A stretch of DNA of 64,000 nt from Leifsonia sp040686855 (GCF_040686855.1 NZ_JBFBOG010000002.1:124001-188000), one strand, 5' to 3'; positions 8,317 through 17,505 are shown, counted from the stretch's first letter. Notes: generated by a model from the sequence alone, not told the origin. A program made the numbers and translations.

Positions 8317-8943
8317 CTAGCGTACGGTCGCCCGAATGACGCGTGTGACCTCGTCCAGCACACCCTCACCGAGGGTCAGCACCTCGATATCGTGCACCTT
8401 GAAGGTGCGGATCTCCTTGGTCGCCGCCTCCACCTCGGCCGGGGCGCCGGCGCCCTTCATCAGCACGAGCTCGCCGCCGTCCCTGAGCAGGGGAGCGGTC
8501 AACGGAAGGAGCTTCCGGAAGGCGCTCACCGCCCGCGCAGTGACCTGGTCCAACGGTACGTCGAGCCTCACGTCCTCGGCGCGGGCGCGGAGCACCTGAA
8601 CGTTGTCGAGTCCGAGGTCGGCCACTTGCTCGCTGAGCCAGGCGATCCGACGCTCCATGGGCTCGATCAGAACGAACGAGACATCCGGTCGGGCGATGGC
8701 GAGCACCAGCCCGGGGAGTCCGGCACCGCTGCCGACGTCGCCGACCAGGCCGAGTCGCAGAAGGGGAGCCACGATCGCGCAGTTCAGGATGTGGCGCGAC
8801 CACAGGCGGGGGAGCTCGAGCGGTCCGATGAGGCCGCGCTCCTCGCCCTGGTCTGCCAGGTTCTGAGTGAAGCGGCGGGCGACCTCGATGCGATCGCCGA
8901 AGAGCGCGGCGGCGGCGTCCGGTTCGGTTTCGACGTCGGTCAC
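8317..8943 (-). CDS. rsmG: 16S rRNA (guanine(527)-N(7))-methyltransferase RsmG
   Basis: SAM-dependent methyltransferase acting on G527 of 16S rRNA. The 208-residue length is normal for the family. The SAM-binding segment DVGSGAGLPGLVLAIARPD and the later VTARAVSAF motif are present. The start is a GTG at 8943 with no Shine-Dalgarno sequence: the 14 bases just before it are a parS palindrome that also overlaps the jag stop codon. It is the last gene of the rpmH-rnpA-yidD-yidC-jag-rsmG series; translation may depend on coupling to jag. Confidence 0.95.
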   Translation of the reverse strand: MTDVETEPDAAAALFGDRIEVARRFTQNLADQGEERGLIGPLELPRLWSRHILNCAIVAPLLRLGLVGDVGSGAGLPGLVLAIARPDVSFVLIEPMERRIAWLSEQVADLGLDNVQVLRARAEDVRLDVPLDQVTARAVSAFRKLLPLTAPLLRDGGELVLMKGAGAPAEVEAATKEIRTFKVHDIEVLTLGEGVLDEVTRVIRATVR

Positions 8944-8944
8944 T

Positions 8945-8958
8945 GTTTCACGTGAAAC
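8945..8958. promoter_or_regulatory. parS site 6, in the jag-rsmG junction
   Basis: Perfect GTTTCACGTGAAAC. Its last base is the first base of the jag stop codon (minus strand), and it ends one base before the rsmG start codon, filling the place where a ribosome site would be. It lies 1.5 kb from the main cluster. Confidence 0.95.
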
Positions 8959-9539
8959 TACGCGGCAGTGATGACGGTGTGGCGGTCTCGTCCCTCGCCG
9001 CGCGAGTTGGAGACATAGCCGCGCTCGGAGACGATGTCGTGCACGAGCTTGCGCTCATATGAGGACATCGGGGGGAGGGCCGCCTCGGCGGCACCCTCGT
9101 CGAGCTTGGTGATCGCACGGTCGACCAGAACGCCGAGCTCGGCCTGGCGGGCATCGCGCGAGCCGGCGATGTCCAGGATGAGCCGGGAGTATCCGCCGGT
9201 CTGGTTCTGCACGGCCAGGCGGGTCAGCTCCTGGAGGGCGGCGACGGTGTCCGCCTTCGCCAGGAGCGACAGGTTGGTGCCGTCCTCGGCGTTCACCGAA
9301 ATGTAGGCACGACCGTTGCGGGTGTCGATGTCGATGTCGCCGTCGATATCGGCGATGTCCAGAAGCTCCTCGATGTAGTCGGCAGCGATGTCGCCCTCAC
9401 GATCGAGGTCGGCCGGCTCGGTAGCCGCCGCGTCCTCGGCGCCGGATGCGTCAACAGCATCGGAGGTATCCACCGGCGCGGCGGTGTCCACACCGGTGAG
9501 ATCGGCGGGCTCGGGGGAGGAGGTCTGAAGGTCGGTCAT
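8958..9539 (-). CDS. jag: Jag/KhpB-type single-stranded nucleic acid binding protein (KH-II and R3H)
   Basis: 193-residue cytoplasmic RNA-binding protein. The N-terminal 50 residues are acidic and Ala/Asp-rich and lack the Jag-N domain of firmicute homologues. A KH-II domain follows at about residues 50-120. The R3H domain is C-terminal, with the SSYERKLVHDIVSERG motif near residues 158-173. It lies 13 bases after yidC in the conserved rnpA-yidD-yidC-jag order. In other bacteria KhpB works with KhpA in post-transcriptional control and cell-wall growth. Confidence 0.92.
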   Translation of the reverse strand: MTDLQTSSPEPADLTGVDTAAPVDTSDAVDASGAEDAAATEPADLDREGDIAADYIEELLDIADIDGDIDIDTRNGRAYISVNAEDGTNLSLLAKADTVAALQELTRLAVQNQTGGYSRLILDIAGSRDARQAELGVLVDRAITKLDEGAAEAALPPMSSYERKLVHDIVSERGYVSNSRGEGRDRHTVITAA

Positions 9540-9552
9540 CGGTGCGCGGTCC

Positions 9553-10521
9553 TTACTTTCCTGCTTGCTTCTTGGCGCGTGTCTTGCTCACGGGCTGAAC
9601 GCGCTGCGTCGGCTGCTTCTTGGGCTGCTCCTCGACGGTGAGGACCGTCGACCCATCCGCCTGGACGAGCTTGCCCTTCTTCGCCAGACGCGCCTCGCGC
9701 GCCTTCGCGGCATCCGAACCGGGAGTCGGCATGTTGCGGATGACCAGGAACTGCTGGCCCATGGTCCACAGGTTCGAGGTGAGCCAGTAGAACATCACGC
9801 CGAGCGGGAAGGCGAAACCGGAGAAGAGGAAGACGAAGGGGAGCAGGTACAGCAGGATGCGCTGCTGCTTGAACTGCGGGCTCGCCTTGGTCTCCGGCGA
9901 CATGTTCTTGGAGACGATCTGCAGCTGCGTGATGAACTGCGACCCGGTCATCAGGATAACCATAACGGCCGCGATGATCATGACGGCGACCTGCGGCGGG
10001 TTGGCGTTCATCGCGCCCTGGAAGCTCTGGTGCAGGGGAGCGACGCCGAAGAGCGTGGCATTGCCGAACTGCTGGGCGAGCTCTTCGTTGAGCGGGCCGA
10101 CGCCGGCGTGGCCGCCCTGGGCTCCGTTGAGCACCTGGAACAGCGAGAAGAACACGGGCATCTGCAGAAGCAGGGGGAGGCACGAACTCAACGGGTTGGT
10201 GCCCGTCTTCTTGTAGAGCTCCATGGTCTCGCGCGACATCGCCTCGCGGGAGAACTGGTCCTTCTTGCCCTTGTACTTGTCCTGGATCTTCTTCAGCTGC
10301 GGCGCGATCTCCAGCATCCGTCGCTGGTTCTTGATCTGCCGGACGAAGATCGGGATGAGCGCGGCGCGGACGACGACCGTCAGGCCGACGATCGCGAGTA
10401 CCCAGGTGATGCCGGCCGCGGGGTCGAGACCCATCTGGGTGAACAGCCAGTGGAAGGCGACGAGGATCAGCTCCACGACCCATTTGATGGGCCAGAGGAC
10501 GATTCCGATGAGATCAGGCAT
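9553..10521 (-). CDS. yidC: Membrane protein insertase YidC
   Basis: Oxa1/YidC/Alb3 insertase that places proteins in the membrane with or without SecYEG. 322 residues with about five membrane segments; no large periplasmic domain, as expected in Gram-positives. The cytosolic basic loop (RQIKNQRRMLEIAPQLKKIQ) and the NPLSSCLPLLLQMPVFFSL segment are diagnostic. The arginine after the first hydrophobic region (VVVRAALIP) corresponds to the catalytic groove arginine. The C-terminal tail is Lys-rich. Its start overlaps yidD by 8 bases. Confidence 0.96.
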   Translation of the reverse strand: MPDLIGIVLWPIKWVVELILVAFHWLFTQMGLDPAAGITWVLAIVGLTVVVRAALIPIFVRQIKNQRRMLEIAPQLKKIQDKYKGKKDQFSREAMSRETMELYKKTGTNPLSSCLPLLLQMPVFFSLFQVLNGAQGGHAGVGPLNEELAQQFGNATLFGVAPLHQSFQGAMNANPPQVAVMIIAAVMVILMTGSQFITQLQIVSKNMSPETKASPQFKQQRILLYLLPFVFLFSGFAFPLGVMFYWLTSNLWTMGQQFLVIRNMPTPGSDAAKAREARLAKKGKLVQADGSTVLTVEEQPKKQPTQRVQPVSKTRAKKQAGK

Positions 10522-10861
10522 GACGCGTTGCTAAGCCCTTCGATGGCTGGTGAGACGTGAGGTGCCCTGTCGGCACGACGAAACCGAATGGAGTCACCCG
10601 GTACCGCTGCTTCCTGGCCGGCGGGACGTCGTCGACTCCGCCCGCAGCCCACGGATGGCAGCGGAGGATCCGACGGAGTCCCAAGTACGACCCCACCACG
10701 ACACCGTGTTGCTGGATGGCCTGCAGTGCATACGACGAGCAGGACGGGTAGTACCGGCAGACGTCACCGTAGAGCGGGGAGATCACGGCCCGATAGGCGC
10801 GCAACAGAAGCACCGCGACATTCCGCGGCGCAAGGAGCACTGCTGCGATCGCGGTGTTCAT
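10514..10861 (-). CDS. yidD: Membrane protein insertion efficiency factor YidD
   Basis: 115-residue YidD-family protein with the conserved YRAVISPLYGDVCRYYPSCS motif and the following SSYALQAI and RRILRCHPW segments containing the family cysteines. The N-terminus is a short amphipathic or membrane-associated helix. It starts within the rnpA stop (4-base ATGA overlap) and overlaps yidC, so rnpA-yidD-yidC are translationally coupled. Confidence 0.95.
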   Translation of the reverse strand: MNTAIAAVLLAPRNVAVLLLRAYRAVISPLYGDVCRYYPSCSSYALQAIQQHGVVVGSYLGLRRILRCHPWAAGGVDDVPPARKQRYRVTPFGFVVPTGHLTSHQPSKGLATRHA

Positions 10862-11244
10862 GGACGGACGCTGCCCTTACTGAGATGACTGCGGCTGGTG
10901 AAACGGGCTGAGGCCCGGGAGAGCTCTTCGTGCAGGCTAGCCCACGGCGCTTGTACGGAGGCTGGCAATGCGCGCACGACCACATCCAGCCCGCCCGATG
11001 CCGGCTCCGCCGGTGAGAACCGGGGGAGCAGATCGTAGGCCGCGGCCTTTAGCCGCCGCCGGACCAGGTTGCGCGTGACCGCATTGCCCACCGTCTTGCT
11101 CACGATGAAGCCGAATCGCACGGCGTCGGAGTCGGGATTCGGGCGGATGTACGTCAAAGTGCTCGCTCCGGAGAAGCGAGCACCACGACGAACGGTCACC
11201 CGATAGTCCACCCCGCGCGTGATGCGATTGGCTTTCGCGAGCAC
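10858..11244 (-). CDS. rnpA: Ribonuclease P protein component
   Basis: Protein subunit that aids the RNase P RNA in tRNA 5' maturation. 128 residues with the RNR-type basic motif (GNAVTRNLVRRRLK) and the N-terminal FGFIVSK strand. The start is a GTG 24 bases after rpmH, in the universal rpmH-rnpA order. Confidence 0.95.
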   Translation of the reverse strand: MLAKANRITRGVDYRVTVRRGARFSGASTLTYIRPNPDSDAVRFGFIVSKTVGNAVTRNLVRRRLKAAAYDLLPRFSPAEPASGGLDVVVRALPASVQAPWASLHEELSRASARFTSRSHLSKGSVRP

Positions 11245-11268
11245 CGAGCGGCCCCTACCGGAAGAGAC

Positions 11269-11406
11269 TCAGGCGGAGAGCTTGGTGCGGCCCTTGCTGC
11301 GGCGCGCGGACAGGATGGCACGGCCGGCGCGGGTACGCATGCGGAGGCGGAAACCGTGGGTCTTCGCGCGCTTGCGGTTGTTCGGCTGGAACGTTCTCTT
11401 GCTCAT
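11269..11406 (-). CDS. rpmH: 50S ribosomal protein L34
   Basis: 45 residues, very basic, beginning MSKRTFQPNNRKRAKTHGF and ending with the usual KGRTKLSA. The ATG at 11406 has GGAG six bases before it. It is divergent from dnaA, as in nearly all bacteria. Confidence 0.98.
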   Translation of the reverse strand: MSKRTFQPNNRKRAKTHGFRLRMRTRAGRAILSARRSKGRTKLSA

Positions 11407-11854
11407 ATCTATCTCCGTGGGTGATCTCTTCGCAGGCCTGTGCTGAGATGGAAATGCCAGCACTGAGGACCAGGAAAGTTTGAGGGCAGCCGCAACGGCT
11501 GCAAGTCAACTGATTAAAACTACGGCCTCACAATGGACGAGGTCAAACCGATCGACTCAAATCCACTGATTATGCACGGTATTGGCAGGGAAGCGACGTC
11601 CGACGCGCCGACATATGCCGCGCATCGGATTTGATCGAGCTTCTGTGGACAAGTTACCGTGAGGTCGAAAGTTATCCCCAGGCCATGCCAATTCTGGCCG
11701 GAGATCGCTACGGTATTGCTCACACAGCGGTGGATAACTCTGTGAATACCCACCGGCGGCATCCGAAGCCGCCAACCCGACGAGAGTCACCGGGGGTCGA
11801 CTCGTCCCCACGTCGGGCTGACGGCATCCGCAAAACAGACGAAGACGGGGAACG
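11407..11854. promoter_or_regulatory. rpmH-dnaA intergenic region with DnaA-box-like sites
   Basis: 448 bases without a gene. DnaA-box-like 9-mers are TGTGGACAA (11644-11652), TTATCCCCA (11672-11680) and GGTGGATAA (11729-11737). An AT-richer patch (ACTGATTAAAACT, around 11509-11521) may hold the divergent promoters. The boxes are weaker than those on the dnaN side and may serve dnaA autoregulation. Confidence 0.7.
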
Positions 11855-13288
11855 ATGGCAGGCAGCGAAGAGCCCATAGCTGCGGCATGGCAGGACGTGC
11901 TCGGGAAGCTCGAGACGGACGATCGGATCACCCCGCAGCTCTACGGGTTCCTCAGCCTGGTCGAGCCGAAGGGCATCATGGCCGGCACCTTCTACCTCGA
12001 GGTGCCGAACGAGTTCACGCGCGGGATGATCGAGCAGCGCAGCCGACTCCCTCTGCTGAACGCGATCAGCGGCCTCGACGACGCCCTGGCGGTCAACACC
12101 TTCGCGATCGTCGTCAACCCGGAGATCCAGCAGGAGTCGATGACCGCGTCGGCCGAGCCGGAGTCCGCTCCCGCCTATGTGGAGCAGGTCGCCCCGCCGC
12201 TGGTCAGCCCTCCGACACCGGAGATCACCGCACCTCCACGCGGCGGCGATACTCGACTCAACTCCAAGTACAGCTTCGACAACTTCGTCATCGGCCAGTC
12301 CAACCGCTTCGCGCATGCCGCGGCGGTCGCGGTGGCCGAGGCGCCGGCGAAGGCCTACAACCCGCTCTTCATCTACGGCGACTCCGGTCTCGGCAAGACG
12401 CACCTCCTGCACGCCATCGGCCACTACGCGATGAGCCTCTACCCGGGGATCCGCGTTCGGTACGTGTCGAGCGAGGAGTTCACGAACGACTTCATCAACT
12501 CGATCGCGAACAACCGCGGCTCGTCCTTCCAGGCGCGGTATCGGAACATCGACATCCTGCTGATCGACGACATCCAGTTCCTGCAGCGCGCAGTGGAGAC
12601 GCAGGAGGCGTTCTTCCACACCTTCAACACGCTGCACGACCACAACAAGCAGGTGGTCATCACCTCCGACCTGCCGCCGAAGATGCTCACCGGGTTCGAG
12701 GACCGCATGCGGTCGCGCTTCGAATGGGGCCTGATCACCGACGTGCAGGTGCCCGACCTCGAGACCCGCATCGCGATCCTCCGCAAGAAGGCGCAGAGCG
12801 AGAAGATCCAGGTGCCGGACGACATCCTGGAGTTCATGGCGACGAAGGTGTCGAGCAACATCCGCGAGCTCGAGGGGACGCTGATCCGCGTCACCGCCTT
12901 CGCCAGCCTCAACCGCACCCCGGTCGACATGCCGCTCGTGCAGACCGTGCTGAAGGACCTGATCACGCTCGACGACGACAACGTCATCGCGCCGACCGAC
13001 ATCATCACGAACACCGCCGAGTACTTCAAGCTCAGCGTCGACGACCTCTACGGCTCGAGCCGGTCGCAGGCCGTCGCCACCGCCCGCCAGATCGCGATGT
13101 ACCTCTGCCGTGAGCTGACCAACCTCTCGCTGCCGAAGATCGGTCAGCTGTTCGGCGGCCGCGACCACACGACGGTCATGTACGCGAACAAGAAGATCAG
13201 CGAGCTCATGAAGGAGCGCCGCTCGATCTACAACCAGGTCACCGAGCTGACCAGCCGGATCAAGCAGAACCACCGCTACGGCAAGTAG
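11855..13288 (+). CDS. dnaA: Chromosomal replication initiator DnaA
   Basis: 477-residue AAA+ initiator. An N-terminal helicase-interaction domain (to about residue 85) and a short Pro-rich linker lead into the ATPase domain, with Walker A GDSGLGKTHLL and Walker B LLIDDIQFL. The C-terminal duplex-DNA-binding domain has the signature LPKIGQLFGGRDHTTVMYA. The ATG at 11855 follows a GGGGAACG stretch. It binds the boxes at 13314-13559 and probably those at 27502-27654. Confidence 0.98.
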   Translation: MAGSEEPIAAAWQDVLGKLETDDRITPQLYGFLSLVEPKGIMAGTFYLEVPNEFTRGMIEQRSRLPLLNAISGLDDALAVNTFAIVVNPEIQQESMTASAEPESAPAYVEQVAPPLVSPPTPEITAPPRGGDTRLNSKYSFDNFVIGQSNRFAHAAAVAVAEAPAKAYNPLFIYGDSGLGKTHLLHAIGHYAMSLYPGIRVRYVSSEEFTNDFINSIANNRGSSFQARYRNIDILLIDDIQFLQRAVETQEAFFHTFNTLHDHNKQVVITSDLPPKMLTGFEDRMRSRFEWGLITDVQVPDLETRIAILRKKAQSEKIQVPDDILEFMATKVSSNIRELEGTLIRVTAFASLNRTPVDMPLVQTVLKDLITLDDDNVIAPTDIITNTAEYFKLSVDDLYGSSRSQAVATARQIAMYLCRELTNLSLPKIGQLFGGRDHTTVMYANKKISELMKERRSIYNQVTELTSRIKQNHRYGK

Positions 13289-13701
13289 GCGCGCCGTCCG
13301 GTTAGCGCATCACTTATCCACAAATCCATCCCCAGAGTGGGGACAATTCGTTATTAACACGTGTGGATAACTTGTGGAGAGCTTCCGGACAACGCGGCCG
13401 TTAATGGGGACGACGATCCACGTCCTGTGAATTGGACAGCCTCGACGTCGCCCCGTCCCTGGCCTGTCAACAGGCGGAATCCTCAGGTCATCAACAAGTC
13501 ACCGGCGTGTGGTTCCCAGTGTTCGCCTGGCGTCAACAGAGTTATCCACATTATCCACAGCGGTTAACACGATTACTCTTTAACTCTTCTCATAGGGGGC
13601 AGACGACAACCTTCGGGGGTCAGGCGCACCGCCGCTTCCGCGTCACAGGCCAGGCGCTAGGATTTGTCACGTCCGACCGTCAACCCTCCAGAGGAGACTT
13701 C
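13289..13701. other. oriC: Origin of replication (oriC), dnaA-dnaN intergenic region
   Basis: 413 gene-free bases. Perfect DnaA boxes TTATCCACA lie at 13314-13322, 13542-13550 and 13551-13559 (the last two in tandem), with the inverted TGTGGATAA at 13362-13370 and the near match TGGGGACAA at 13338-13346. An AT-rich tract at about 13562-13590 (GGTTAACACGATTACTCTTT) follows the tandem boxes and is a candidate unwinding element. The decamer TTATTAACAC is at 13351-13360. GAGGAG at 13691 serves dnaN. Confidence 0.93.
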
Positions 13702-14847
13702 GTGAAGTTCCAAGCCAATCGGGATGTGTTCAGCGAGGCCGTCTCCTTCGCGGTGAAGCTCCTTCCGCAGCGGACGACCCTCCCCATCCTGAGCGGTGTG
13801 CTCATCGAGACGACGGAGAACGGACTCCAGCTGTCGTCCTTCGACTACGAGGTGTCGGCGCAGACCGAGATCGCGGCAGAGGTCGAAGAGCCGGGACGCG
13901 TGCTCGTCTCCGGCCGTCTTCTGGCGGAGATCGCTTCCAAGCTGCCGAACGCGCCCGTGCGCTTCTCGACAGAGGAGTCGAAGATCGTGGTTCGCGCCGG
14001 ATCGGCGAACTTCACGCTGCTCTCCATGCCCGTCGAGGAATACCCGAGCATCCCGCAGGTGAGCGGAGAGGCCGGGCTCGTGCCGGCCGAGGAGTTCGCC
14101 GAGGCCGTGGCACAGGTCGGCGTCGCCGCCTCCCGTGACGACGTCACCCCGGTCATCACCGGCGTGCAGCTCGAGGTCGGGAACAACACACTGGGCCTCG
14201 TCGCCACCGACCGCTACCGCGTGGCCGTGCGCGAGATCGACTGGGACAACGGCACCACCTCGGGCGAACCGGTCACCGCGCTGGTCCCCGCGCGCACGCT
14301 GACCGAGATCGGCAAGACCTTCGGACACAGCGGCAACGTGTCCATCTCGATCACGAACCGGGACGACCGCGAGCTGATCGCGTTCACGGCCGACCGCAAG
14401 ACCGTGACCTCGCTGCTGATCAAGGGCAACTTCCCGCCGGTGCGCCGGCTGTTCCCCGAGCAGGTCGACAACTACGCGGTGATCAACACCGCCGAGCTCA
14501 TCGAGGCGACCCGCCGCGTCGCCCTCGTGCTGGAGCGCGAGGCCGCGCTCCGCTACACCTTCACCGCCGACGGGCTGACGCTGGAAGCGATCGGTTCGGA
14601 GCAGGCGCAGGCATCCGAGAGCATCGACGCTCTTCTCACTGGCCAGGAGACGGTGGTTTCATTGAAGCCGCAGTTCCTGCTGGACGGTCTTGGGGCGGTG
14701 CACTCGGAATTCGTGCGCATCTCCTTCACCAAGACCGAGAACCCCAACAAGCCGGGCCCTGTGCTCATCACGAGCCAGACCTCGAAGGACCAGGCAGGAG
14801 CGGATTCCTACAAGTACCTGCTCCAGCCGAACCTGCTCCTCCGCTGA
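13702..14847 (+). CDS. dnaN: DNA polymerase III beta sliding clamp
   Basis: 381-residue processivity clamp (three repeated clamp folds). The GTG at 13702 is chosen because GAGGAG lies 5 bases upstream and the protein then begins VKFQANRDVFSEAVSF, aligned with other clamps; an in-frame upstream ATG at 13432 would read through the oriC boxes. The TLPILSGVLIET segment of domain 1 and a typical hydrophobic C-terminus are present. Confidence 0.98.
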   Translation: MKFQANRDVFSEAVSFAVKLLPQRTTLPILSGVLIETTENGLQLSSFDYEVSAQTEIAAEVEEPGRVLVSGRLLAEIASKLPNAPVRFSTEESKIVVRAGSANFTLLSMPVEEYPSIPQVSGEAGLVPAEEFAEAVAQVGVAASRDDVTPVITGVQLEVGNNTLGLVATDRYRVAVREIDWDNGTTSGEPVTALVPARTLTEIGKTFGHSGNVSISITNRDDRELIAFTADRKTVTSLLIKGNFPPVRRLFPEQVDNYAVINTAELIEATRRVALVLEREAALRYTFTADGLTLEAIGSEQAQASESIDALLTGQETVVSLKPQFLLDGLGAVHSEFVRISFTKTENPNKPGPVLITSQTSKDQAGADSYKYLLQPNLLLR

Positions 14848-14884
14848 CCCGGCGCCGGTACGAGGAAAGAAGAGAAGGACAATC

Positions 14885-15772
14885 ATGCACATCGGCCTCA
14901 TCGGTCTCGGACGCATGGGCAACAACATGCGTGCCCGTCTCGAGAAGAACGGCATCGACGTCACCGGATACGACACGAACCCGGAGGTCTCGGACGTTCC
15001 CACCGTGGCCGACCTGGTTGCCGCCCTCCCCGCACCCCGCACGGTGTGGGTCATGGTGCCCGCCGGCGAGATCACCGACTCGGTCATCCGCGAGCTCGAG
15101 CCGCTGCTCGAGAAGGGCGACCTGGTCATCGACGGCGGCAACTCGAAGTTCACCGAGGACTTCAAGCACGCCGAGCTCCTCGCGCCGAAGGGCGTCGACT
15201 TCATGGATGTCGGCGTCTCCGGCGGCATCTGGGGTCTCGAGAACGGCTACGGCCTGATGGTCGGCGGCTCCGCCGACCAGGTCGGGCGCGTGATGCCGGT
15301 CTTCGACGCACTGCGTCCGGAGGGTCCGCGCGACGAGGGCTTCGTCCACGTCGGCGAGGTCGGCGCCGGCCACTACGCGAAGATGGTGCACAACGGCATC
15401 GAATACGCCCTCATGCAGGCGTACGCCGAGGGCTATGAGCTCCTCGACACCCGCAAGGACATCATCAAAGACGTCACCGGCACCTTCAAGGCGTGGCAGC
15501 GCGGCACGGTCGTGCGCTCCTGGCTGCTCGACCTCCTCGTGCGCGCTCTCGAGCAGGACCCGGAGTTCGAGCACATCGAGGGCTATGTCCAGGATTCGGG
15601 CGAGGGCCGGTGGACCGTCGAGGAGGCGCTGAACAACGCCGTCCCCGTTCCGACGATCAGCGCCTCGATCTTCGCGCGCTTCGTCTCCCGCCAGGAGGAC
15701 TCTCCTGCGATGAAGGCCGTCGCCGCTCTGCGCAACCAGTTCGGCGGTCACGCCGTGAAGGCCGTGGACTGA
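14885..15772 (+). CDS. gnd: 6-phosphogluconate dehydrogenase (decarboxylating), short NAD-type form
   Basis: Oxidative pentose-phosphate enzyme converting 6-phosphogluconate to ribulose 5-phosphate. 295 residues, the short form usually linked with NAD use. The N-terminal GLGRMGNNM nucleotide motif, DGGNSKF, DVGVSGGIWGLENGYGLMVGG and the catalytic GHYAKMVHNGIEY are all present. The ATG at 14885 follows a GAAGAGAAGG purine tract. Its place between dnaN and recF is typical of several actinobacteria and is not evidence of transfer. Confidence 0.95.
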   Translation: MHIGLIGLGRMGNNMRARLEKNGIDVTGYDTNPEVSDVPTVADLVAALPAPRTVWVMVPAGEITDSVIRELEPLLEKGDLVIDGGNSKFTEDFKHAELLAPKGVDFMDVGVSGGIWGLENGYGLMVGGSADQVGRVMPVFDALRPEGPRDEGFVHVGEVGAGHYAKMVHNGIEYALMQAYAEGYELLDTRKDIIKDVTGTFKAWQRGTVVRSWLLDLLVRALEQDPEFEHIEGYVQDSGEGRWTVEEALNNAVPVPTISASIFARFVSRQEDSPAMKAVAALRNQFGGHAVKAVD

Positions 15773-15779
15773 ACCCTTC

Positions 15780-16949
15780 TTGCGTGTCACACATCTCTCC
15801 CTGACCGACTTCCGCAATTACCGCACCGCGGAGGTGCCGTTCGCGGCCGGCGCGAATCTGTTCGTCGGCCGCAACGGCCAGGGAAAGACCAACCTCGTCG
15901 AGTCGCTCGGCTACCTGAGCACCCTCGGGTCGCACCGGGTGTCGAGCGACCAGGCGATGATCCGAAAGGATGCCGACGCCGCCATCGTGCGGGCGCGCAT
16001 CCAGCACGATGGACGCGAGCTGCTGGTCGAGGTGCAGCTCAACCGGTCGTCCCCCAACCGGGCGCAGGTGAATCGGGCCGCGATCAAGCCGCGCGAACTG
16101 CCGCGGTACTTCTCGAGCGTGCTCTTCGCTCCGGAGGATCTTGCACTCGTCCGCGGCGAACCCGGCATTCGCCGCCGCTTCCTCGACCAGCTGCTCATCC
16201 AGCGGAATCCGCGGTTCTCGGGCGTCATCGCCGACTACGAGCGGGTGCTCAAGCAGCGCAACACCCTGCTGAAGTCGGCCCGCGCGTCACGCGTGCGCGA
16301 GGACCAGCTCGGCACCCTGGATATCTGGGACGAACGGCTGATCCTGCTGGGCTCCGAGCTGATGGATGCCCGGCTCGACCTGGTCGGCCGGCTGAGCGAT
16401 CCGCTGGTGGCCGCCTACCGCTCCGTGGCCGGCGACGACCACCACCCTCGGCTGCTGCCGCAGCTGACGATCTTCGGTGCTCACGTCGAGGACGATGACG
16501 ACAGCTCCGGCGACGACGCGGTAACGGGCTCAGCCGGTGTCGCGACCCCGGACGCCTTCCGCCGAGCGCTCGCGGCCGTGCGGCGCAAGGAGCTCGAACG
16601 CGGCCTCACGCTGGTCGGCCCGCATCGCGACGACGTGCTGTTCGAACTCAACGGGCTGCCGGCCAAGGGATACGCCAGCCACGGGGAGTCGTGGTCGTTC
16701 GCACTGGCGCTCAAGCTGGCTTCGGCCGAGCTGCTGCGCCGGGAGTCGACGACCGGTGATCCGGTGCTGATCCTGGACGACGTGTTCGCCGAGCTCGACC
16801 AGGCACGGCGCCGGATGCTCGCAACCGCCGTATCCGGTTACGAGCAGGTGCTCATCACCGCAGCCGTGTACGACGACGTCCCCGACGAGCTCACCGCACA
16901 CACCGTCCGGATCGAGGCGGGGACGATCGTGGAGCCGGCCGGTGCCTGA
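15780..16949 (+). CDS. recF: DNA replication and repair protein RecF
   Basis: 389-residue SMC-like ATPase for gap repair. Walker A is GRNGQGKTN near residue 30; the signature and Walker B (PVLILDDVFAELD) are near the C-terminus. The only in-frame start at the right place is TTG at 15780, 7 bases after gnd; no clear ribosome site is seen, so coupling to gnd is likely. The end overlaps dciA by 8 bases. Confidence 0.95.
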   Translation: MRVTHLSLTDFRNYRTAEVPFAAGANLFVGRNGQGKTNLVESLGYLSTLGSHRVSSDQAMIRKDADAAIVRARIQHDGRELLVEVQLNRSSPNRAQVNRAAIKPRELPRYFSSVLFAPEDLALVRGEPGIRRRFLDQLLIQRNPRFSGVIADYERVLKQRNTLLKSARASRVREDQLGTLDIWDERLILLGSELMDARLDLVGRLSDPLVAAYRSVAGDDHHPRLLPQLTIFGAHVEDDDDSSGDDAVTGSAGVATPDAFRRALAAVRRKELERGLTLVGPHRDDVLFELNGLPAKGYASHGESWSFALALKLASAELLRRESTTGDPVLILDDVFAELDQARRRMLATAVSGYEQVLITAAVYDDVPDELTAHTVRIEAGTIVEPAGA

Positions 16950-17430
16950 ACGAGCGAGCGAGGCGTCTGCCGTCTACCTGCGACTCAAGTCGCTGTTCAC
17001 TGGAACGCCCGCGCGGCGAAAGCGTGCCGCGCGGGACGATCAGGCGGATGGGCTCAGTCGACCGTTCGGGTCCGGTCGCGATCCGCATGGCGTCGGCGAC
17101 GTGGTCGATGCGCTCGCCGCTCAGCTCGGCTGGACCTCCGCGCTCGCGCAATCCGACGTCCTGGAAGGTTGGCGCGAATTGGCCGGGGAGGAGACGGCGA
17201 AGCACGCCGTGCCGGAGCAGATCTCCGACGGCGTCCTGGTCGTCCGCTGCGAGTCGACGGCATGGGCGACGCAGCTCCGGATGATGCGCTCGGAGCTCCT
17301 GGCGCGCATCGTCGAGCGGTTCCCCCAGGCTGAGATCGGGTCGATCCGTTTCCAGGGGCCGGACGCCCCCTCCTGGAAACGAGGCCCCAGGTCGATTCCA
17401 GGGCGCGGTCCGCGCGATACTTACGGCTGA
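16942..17430 (+). CDS. dciA: DciA-like DUF721 protein, probable replicative helicase loader or operator
   Basis: 162 residues with a DUF721 domain (about residues 50-140, including the VLVVRCESTAWATQLRMM segment). DciA proteins help load DnaB in bacteria without DnaC or DnaI. The N-terminus is basic, as is the Gly/Arg-rich tail. It overlaps the end of recF and is placed just before gyrB as in other actinobacteria. The function is from family knowledge. Confidence 0.85.
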   Translation: MPERASEASAVYLRLKSLFTGTPARRKRAARDDQADGLSRPFGSGRDPHGVGDVVDALAAQLGWTSALAQSDVLEGWRELAGEETAKHAVPEQISDGVLVVRCESTAWATQLRMMRSELLARIVERFPQAEIGSIRFQGPDAPSWKRGPRSIPGRGPRDTYG

Positions 17431-17505
17431 GGCCACAAAAGAGGTCGACCTCACGCAGAAAATGCGTCAGAAGGCCGTTTCCGGGACTTTTGACCCCCGG
17501 CTCTT

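Noticed and set aside
6601..8320. Several open frames of 60-180 codons in the rsmG-parA gap
   Set aside because: They have no known motif, no ribosome site, compositions unlike the genome's proteins, and are read through parS palindromes (seen as FHVK or FHMK in translation).
14885..15772. gnd as a foreign insertion within the replication cluster
   Set aside because: Its composition and ribosome site match its neighbours, and the dnaN-gnd-recF order is known in other actinobacteria.
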